NCBI GenBank assembly: GCA_004525335.1 | Contig: SPCL01000064.1 | Coordinates: 1 to 10,958 of the forward strand | Source: Thermodesulfobacteriales bacterium | Lineage (GTDB): Bacteria; Desulfobacterota_D; UBA1144; Nemesobacterales; UBA2774 | DNA: 10,958 nucleotides | Direction of reading: 5' to 3' | Shown: positions 7,250 through 10,958 of the stretch, piece after piece | Layout: the number at the start of each line of letters is the position of its first letter | Numbering within the stretch: position 1 is the first letter of the stretch | Notes under the pieces: generated by a model | The model's input: only the letters and a program-made list of their open reading frames with translations | Databases searched by the model: none | Told to the model about the DNA's origin: nothing | Position numbers and translations under genes: made by a program

Positions 7250-9781
7250 CTAAATATCGATTACCACTTTATTCTTAGGTTTGCAAACACAGATGAGCAC
7301 AAAACCCTCGTCCGGAGGGTCAAGAGGTTCCTCAACATATTCCACATCCCCCTCTTCCAGTTTGCACATACATGTATGACATACACCTGAGCGGCAGCTG
7401 TAGTCCGGGCTTAAACCGTTTGCCTCCGCCAGGTCCAGTATGCTCTCAAATGATGGGTTCCAGTTTGTTTTGATCCCAGAGCTGGAAAATTCTACCTCAA
7501 CCTCAGTCGAGGAATCCACTATCTCCGCTGCGCGTTTGGACGTAGAAACCTTTGCTCTGTCTTTAATTAAAGAGGCAGGACCGAAAAACTCATAGTTAAT
7601 AAGATATTCAGGAACTTCCCACTCGAGCAGACCGTTAAAAAGTGATTTCATGAACGGAGGAGGTCCGCAAAGGTAAAATTCTGCCTCATTTCCAGGGAGT
7701 ATGTTTTTTAAAAGCTCTACGTCTACGTACCCCTCACTGTCATAGTCTCGGCCCTCAAGATTCTCTTTTAGGGGCTGACTGTAAGCTACGTGAACGTGAA
7801 CGTTGTCATTCCCCTCCGCTGCATTACGTATATGATTACTCAAAGCGTGTTCAGTGCTGTTCCGGGCACCATGAATAAACCATACTTCCCGGTTAGATCC
7901 GGAATCGGTGATTGCGTTCAGCATGCTGATTAAGGGAGTGAGGCCAACACCGGCGCTCAATAGAACTACTGGATTTTCACTCTTTGAATCGAGATAGAAT
8001 TTACCTCTTGGTGCTTTTGTCAGCAATTTCATTCCAGGCTCTACTTGATCATGGAAGTAATTAGAAGAAACACCAGGGTATAGGTCGGGGTGGTCAGGCG
8101 GTGCCGGTTCTTTCTTAATTGTTAGTCTATAATAACCCTTATGAGGACTGTCTGAGATTGAGTAAGTCCTGTAAATCGGCTTATCTTGCCCGGGTATATC
8201 GAGCTTCAACGGAAGGAACTGCCCGGGTAGAAATGACGGCAAAGGTTCTCCGTCCTCCGAAACTAAATAGAATGAGGTAATATTCTGACTTTCACGTACT
8301 TTTTTACTGACTACCAGGGTTTTGTATTCTTTCTGGGTTTGAATAGTCATTGCAATAGGATCTTCAACAACTTTTTCTAGAATGTCGTCTCTCTCCCCGA
8401 AATATTCAAGCGGATTAACCCACTTAATTGCATGTGTGGGACAATTATTCGTGCAGGCAGTGTCTGAGTACCCCATACATGTATCACATTTAATCGCAAG
8501 GCGTTTGGGTTTCCCTTCCACCTTAGCTTCTTTTTTAGTCCCGGTTAACTTCCCTAATATATCGAGCCATTTGGAATCACGCTTGGATTCGGTCTCTACC
8601 ATTTGTATAACGTTGTAGGGACACCTGATTGCGCATCCCGAAACACCGATACATTTCTCATCAATTATATGCACCTCTCCTGATGGAGCGCGCTTAATGG
8701 CGTCGAAGTTGCACACCAGGCACAATGGGTCAGGGCAGAGACGGCACGCTACAGGGAAGGATATTGACCCAATCCGCGTCCCCCTCCTGTCAAGGCGCGG
8801 ATAACCGTGCCGGTCTTGACAGGCGTTAACACAATTATTGCAGTGTATACATGTCTTAAGATCGATAATTAGGAGACTCCCAGCCTCGATCAGTCCGCCC
8901 TCCACTATGGCCTCGATCCTCCTTGCCTTCTCCGGGTCCCTCTCTACTTCAAGGGTTTTGAACTTGCGTTCCAGAACTATGTCTTTTATCTCCTGGTAGA
9001 GCGCTGAATCACTTTCGAGTAGCATGGTGAAGTCTTCTTCTAAGACCTCGATTACCTCGGTTCTTGTAAACGCCGACACTGTGGCGCTTCTTCTTTCATC
9101 TTCAAAAAGCGCTATCTCGCCAAAGTAGTTCCCGTGTGAGAGGTAGGCGATTATCTGATCGGTATCCCCATGTTTTTTTGAGATCTTGACGAATCCCGTC
9201 CTGATAATATAAAGGGCGTCTCCAACCTCACCTTCCCTGAAAATAATATCGCCCTTGTTATAGGTGATAAGATTCACGGCATCTTCAAGACGCGTAAGTG
9301 AAGAGTCCTCTAACTTTTCAAAAAAAGGTACTTTTTTAAGATAGTTATTGACAGCGCGCTCTTTATACAAAGTATCGATCGTTTCTTTAAACCCTGAAGA
9401 GCACTTGATTAAGTCCTTTAGTGTGCTTGCAGGTATCTCGAGCACGACAGTATCGTCTTTTGCAGAGACGGTCGCACTCCTGGGACTGCCTGAAAGGGCT
9501 GCCATCTCCCCGAATATATTTCCCTCTTCTAAAAGGGATAGTGTTAGGTTTTCGTGACCTTCGGTATTGATGCTGACCTCTACTGTGCCCTCAATAATCG
9601 CGTAAGAAGTGTCTCCGTACTCGCCTTCCTTACATATCACCGCACCCGCAGGAAACATAAGAAGGCTTGAATTGTCAATCAGAATCTCCGCCTCATCATT
9701 AGAGAGTTCGGCGCACAGGTGCACGAGAGCAATCCTCTCTTTTACGTAATCCTTGTTGTTCTGAAGTTCTGTTTGTTCCAT
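7250..9781 (-). CDS. Cyclic-nucleotide-binding, Fe-S, FAD/NAD(P)H reductase fusion
   Basis: This soluble 843-residue fusion probably draws electrons from NAD(P)H and passes them to the membrane cytochrome encoded next. Two cyclic-nucleotide-binding domains come first (about 20-140 and 150-270), each with a phosphate-binding cassette: FGEMAALSGSPRSATV (90-105) and FGEIALFEDERRSATV (220-235). No helix-turn-helix follows, so it is not a CRP-type regulator. A DmsB/HybA-like Fe-S module follows (about 303-455). Its cysteines are 311/314/317/321, 346/349/354/357, 377/383/387 with valine at 380, and 432/435/443/447. The flavin domain has RTYS (538-541) and PRGKF (591-595). The nucleotide domain has GVGLTP (611-616) and CGPPPF (705-710). 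A C-terminal [2Fe-2S] ferredoxin uses Cys796, 801, 804 and 831. No membrane segment or signal peptide is seen, so it acts in the cytoplasm. The ATG at 9781 has GGAG about 15 nt upstream, rather far. Confidence 0.9.
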   Translation of the reverse strand: MEQTELQNNKDYVKERIALVHLCAELSNDEAEILIDNSSLLMFPAGAVICKEGEYGDTSYAIIEGTVEVSINTEGHENLTLSLLEEGNIFGEMAALSGSPRSATVSAKDDTVVLEIPASTLKDLIKCSSGFKETIDTLYKERAVNNYLKKVPFFEKLEDSSLTRLEDAVNLITYNKGDIIFREGEVGDALYIIRTGFVKISKKHGDTDQIIAYLSHGNYFGEIALFEDERRSATVSAFTRTEVIEVLEEDFTMLLESDSALYQEIKDIVLERKFKTLEVERDPEKARRIEAIVEGGLIEAGSLLIIDLKTCIHCNNCVNACQDRHGYPRLDRRGTRIGSISFPVACRLCPDPLCLVCNFDAIKRAPSGEVHIIDEKCIGVSGCAIRCPYNVIQMVETESKRDSKWLDILGKLTGTKKEAKVEGKPKRLAIKCDTCMGYSDTACTNNCPTHAIKWVNPLEYFGERDDILEKVVEDPIAMTIQTQKEYKTLVVSKKVRESQNITSFYLVSEDGEPLPSFLPGQFLPLKLDIPGQDKPIYRTYSISDSPHKGYYRLTIKKEPAPPDHPDLYPGVSSNYFHDQVEPGMKLLTKAPRGKFYLDSKSENPVVLLSAGVGLTPLISMLNAITDSGSNREVWFIHGARNSTEHALSNHIRNAAEGNDNVHVHVAYSQPLKENLEGRDYDSEGYVDVELLKNILPGNEAEFYLCGPPPFMKSLFNGLLEWEVPEYLINYEFFGPASLIKDRAKVSTSKRAAEIVDSSTEVEVEFSSSGIKTNWNPSFESILDLAEANGLSPDYSCRSGVCHTCMCKLEEGDVEYVEEPLDPPDEGFVLICVCKPKNKVVIDI
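8382..8414. repeat. 33-bp direct repeat, copy 2 (inside the reductase fusion)
   Basis: Partner of 7159-7191. It encodes residues 458-468 (LEYFGERDDIL), the linker between the iron-sulfur module and the flavin domain. The two copies are 1223 bp apart, and the interval covers the FAD/NAD/[2Fe-2S] half of the fusion. Confidence 0.9.
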
Positions 9782-9814
9782 GAATTAAACCCGTAGCTCC
9801 TATGCCATCTTAAA

Positions 9815-9820
9815 ATTATA
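9815..9820 (-). promoter_or_regulatory. Possible -10 box for the reductase-cytochrome genes
   Basis: A perfect TATAAT on the minus strand lies 33 bases before the reductase fusion ATG. The hexamer 17 bases upstream (GACTCA) is a poor -35 box, so an activator or transcription from upstream genes may be needed. Low confidence. Confidence 0.3.
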
Positions 9821-9822
9821 AC

Positions 9823-10038
9823 TTAAAATAATCTCTTTGAGTCTCCAAGCAGAAATAATGTCCTGAAAAAACATAGATCGGCTTTAATATAACTGCCGGC
9901 AATACTTAGAAAGACAGATCGGAGAACGTAGCCTGCGGTAAAAATGTAGAGACCGCCCGGCTCTTTTAAACGACCGGTTTCACGATTCCCTCCGGTAGCT
10001 GGATCTGCATCGCCGAGCCATATTTTCGTGAGATTCAT
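9823..10038 (-). CDS. Doubtful 71-residue ORF
   Basis: I do not recognise this product. It starts six bases after the stop of the small exported protein gene, with only a weak GGG-containing ribosome binding site. The N-terminal half is polar and Gly-rich (GDADPATGGNRETGR, residues 9-23); the rest is mixed hydrophobic with no clear membrane helix or signal. The segment around GDADP...GN..ET faintly resembles GASDPIRGNYVET of the preceding gene, so it might be a decayed relative. It could equally be an untranslated leader of the reductase gene, and it may not be a gene at all. Confidence 0.25.
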   Translation of the reverse strand: MNLTKIWLGDADPATGGNRETGRLKEPGGLYIFTAGYVLRSVFLSIAGSYIKADLCFFRTLFLLGDSKRLF

Positions 10039-10044
10039 ATACGT

Positions 10045-10380
10045 TTACCCTACACCGTCGTTTTGAGTTTGAGTTAATATGTAGGAGGATTTACTGGAAC
10101 TTTCAACACCGAAGGCATAATAATAATCAGGCTCATCAGCATCTTCAACGTTCTTGTTATATAAGTCTTGGGCGGGCGTTCCCTTTGGGTACGTGTAAAA
10201 ACTAGTATGATCAGTCTCTACGTAATTCCCCCTTATTGGATCTGATGCCCCGATCTTTCTAACCGGGCTACCAGCGCTCTTAGTGGAATGCGCATCAATA
10301 TATTCGTAAGACCATGCAACCGTGAAAGCATATAATGCTGCATCGATAATGAATGCCAAGATAACGAAACACTTTTTCAT
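10045..10380 (-). CDS. Small exported protein, paralog of the next upstream gene
   Basis: Function unknown. The 111-residue product has a signal peptide (MKKCFVILAFIIDAALYAFT) with a likely cleavage after VAWS (24) and a polar, Ser/Thr/Tyr-rich mature part of about 87 residues without cysteine. FTVAWSYEYID (19-29) and YVETDHTSFYT (53-63) align with FTVAWANEYTD and HLETDRTSYYT of the truncated upstream gene, so the two are tandem paralogs. The start at 10380 is supported by AGGAGGG at 10387-10393 with a 6-nt spacer. A longer in-frame extension to 10449 would hide the signal peptide and is rejected. The gene lies upstream of the redox genes in the same direction, which raises a possible link to periplasmic electron transfer; nothing in the sequence proves it. 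Confidence 0.72.
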   Translation of the reverse strand: MKKCFVILAFIIDAALYAFTVAWSYEYIDAHSTKSAGSPVRKIGASDPIRGNYVETDHTSFYTYPKGTPAQDLYNKNVEDADEPDYYYAFGVESSSKSSYILTQTQNDGVG

Positions 10381-10386
10381 TTTAAT

Positions 10387-10393
10387 CCCTCCT
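10387..10393 (-). promoter_or_regulatory. Ribosome binding site that decides the small exported protein start
   Basis: AGGAGGG on the minus strand lies 6 nt before the ATG at 10380, favouring the start that opens directly with the signal peptide. Confidence 0.8.
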
Positions 10394-10523
10394 GTATCTT
10401 TTCCCCCAAACTTTTTTCCTCGATAAATCTCCTTATATTTTAAATTCACACCAACTTTTATACCGACAACAAATAAATAGTCTGTCTCAGCTTCATTTCT
10501 CTTTAGTGCGTGTGTAACGTCTC

Positions 10524-10958
10524 CTAGAATTTCTTCGCAAAGTACGCAAACGGCGGGATAATAACCCCGAGTGTTTGCTCATCTTTGATTGATACGACAG
10601 GTATTGAGCGAAGAATATCTCCCACTGTAACAGAATTTGCTTTATATTCGGGAGTGACTACCTTTATTCGGCTTAATTCGTTTCCATCTATTCCCGTCTT
10701 ATCTCTCTCGTCTCCGAACAGTTTCAACCCGTTTGAATTAAGTAGATCAGCTCTGTCAGGCAATAACTTAATAAGCGTATCGTCCTTAGTGACAGGCTGA
10801 GGGCTCACTTCTTTGGCGCTGGTATAGTAGCTTGTACGATCCGTCTCTAGGTGACTCTCAATTATCTGATCCCCTACTTCGACCTCACCTACAGGTCTGA
10901 TATATACATCCGTATATTCGTTGGCCCAAGCTACTGTAAAAATATATGATGCTGTGAC
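10524..10958 (-). CDS. Exported protein, N-terminus beyond the window (partial)
   Basis: The frame is open from the right window edge to a TAG at 10526-10524, giving 144 visible residues; the start lies outside. The first visible residues VTASYIFTVAWA are the end of a signal peptide with a classic AWA cleavage site, followed by NEYTDVYIRP. The mature part of about 132 residues has no cysteine. It shares FTVAW..EY.D and LETDRTSYYT with the 111-residue neighbour and then continues about 75 residues further, with an acidic segment (NGLKLFGDERDKTGIDGNEL) and the C-terminal GVIIPPFAYFAKKF. The GTG at 10808 is not the start because the frame continues upstream through the signal peptide. Function unknown. 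It is separated from the paralog by 143 bases. Confidence 0.75.
   Translation of the reverse strand, partial: VTASYIFTVAWANEYTDVYIRPVGEVEVGDQIIESHLETDRTSYYTSAKEVSPQPVTKDDTLIKLLPDRADLLNSNGLKLFGDERDKTGIDGNELSRIKVVTPEYKANSVTVGDILRSIPVVSIKDEQTLGVIIPPFAYFAKKF

Noticed and set aside
7159..8414. Direct repeat as ends or target duplication of a transposable element
   Set aside because: No transposase and no inverted termini are seen, and 33 bp with mismatches is too long for a usual target duplication. The interval is intact enzyme coding sequence.
8960..9781. Reading the N-terminal half of the 843-residue protein as a CRP/FNR transcription factor
   Set aside because: Two nucleotide-binding domains are present, but no helix-turn-helix follows; the chain goes straight into Fe-S motifs.

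Overview
The window is about 11 kb of moderately AT-rich bacterial DNA. Every gene I can support lies on the minus strand, so gene order in transcription runs from high to low coordinates. Signal peptides, a periplasm-facing multiheme cytochrome c and a sigma-54 regulator with a matching -24/-12 promoter point to a Gram-negative, respiratory bacterium. The protein style is compatible with a Desulfobacterota-like or Dadabacteria-like lineage, but I cannot fix the taxon from sequence alone. I see no tRNA, rRNA, CRISPR array or insertion sequence.

Right part (about 10958 down to 5035): a run of related genes. It starts with two tandem paralogous small exported proteins of unknown function, the first cut by the window end. 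A doubtful 71-codon ORF follows. Then comes an 843-residue soluble redox enzyme with two cyclic-nucleotide-binding domains, a four-site iron-sulfur module, an FAD/NAD(P)H reductase and a C-terminal [2Fe-2S] ferredoxin. Last is a 699-residue membrane protein with b-type heme histidines (HX13H twice), five CXXCH c-heme sites and a C-terminal domain predicted to be a beta-sandwich. Read together, the last two look like a split transmembrane electron conduit: cytoplasmic NAD(P)H to flavin, to Fe-S, to two membrane b hemes, to periplasmic c hemes. The cytoplasmic half carries candidate second-messenger sensors. A 33-bp near-identical direct repeat (30/33) has one copy inside the reductase gene and the other just upstream of the cytochrome start. 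The two copies bracket the flavin/[2Fe-2S] module and look like the scar of a module insertion.

Middle (5034 down to 3757): a 474-base gap holds a near-perfect sigma-54 promoter reading into an ArsM-like SAM methyltransferase that lacks two of the usual arsenite-binding cysteines. About 50-90 bp upstream of its -24 box sits a cluster of three related 10-bp motifs, in the usual place for an enhancer-binding protein.

Left part (3576 down to 327): a small secreted protein followed by a strong hairpin, then a GAF-AAA+-Fis sigma-54-type activator with an altered GAFTGA loop (GVATGV), then a metallo-beta-lactamase-fold hydrolase of the RNase Z type. The activator is a natural candidate to drive the sigma-54 promoter, but that link is inferred from proximity only. 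Bases 1-326 hold nothing I can support.
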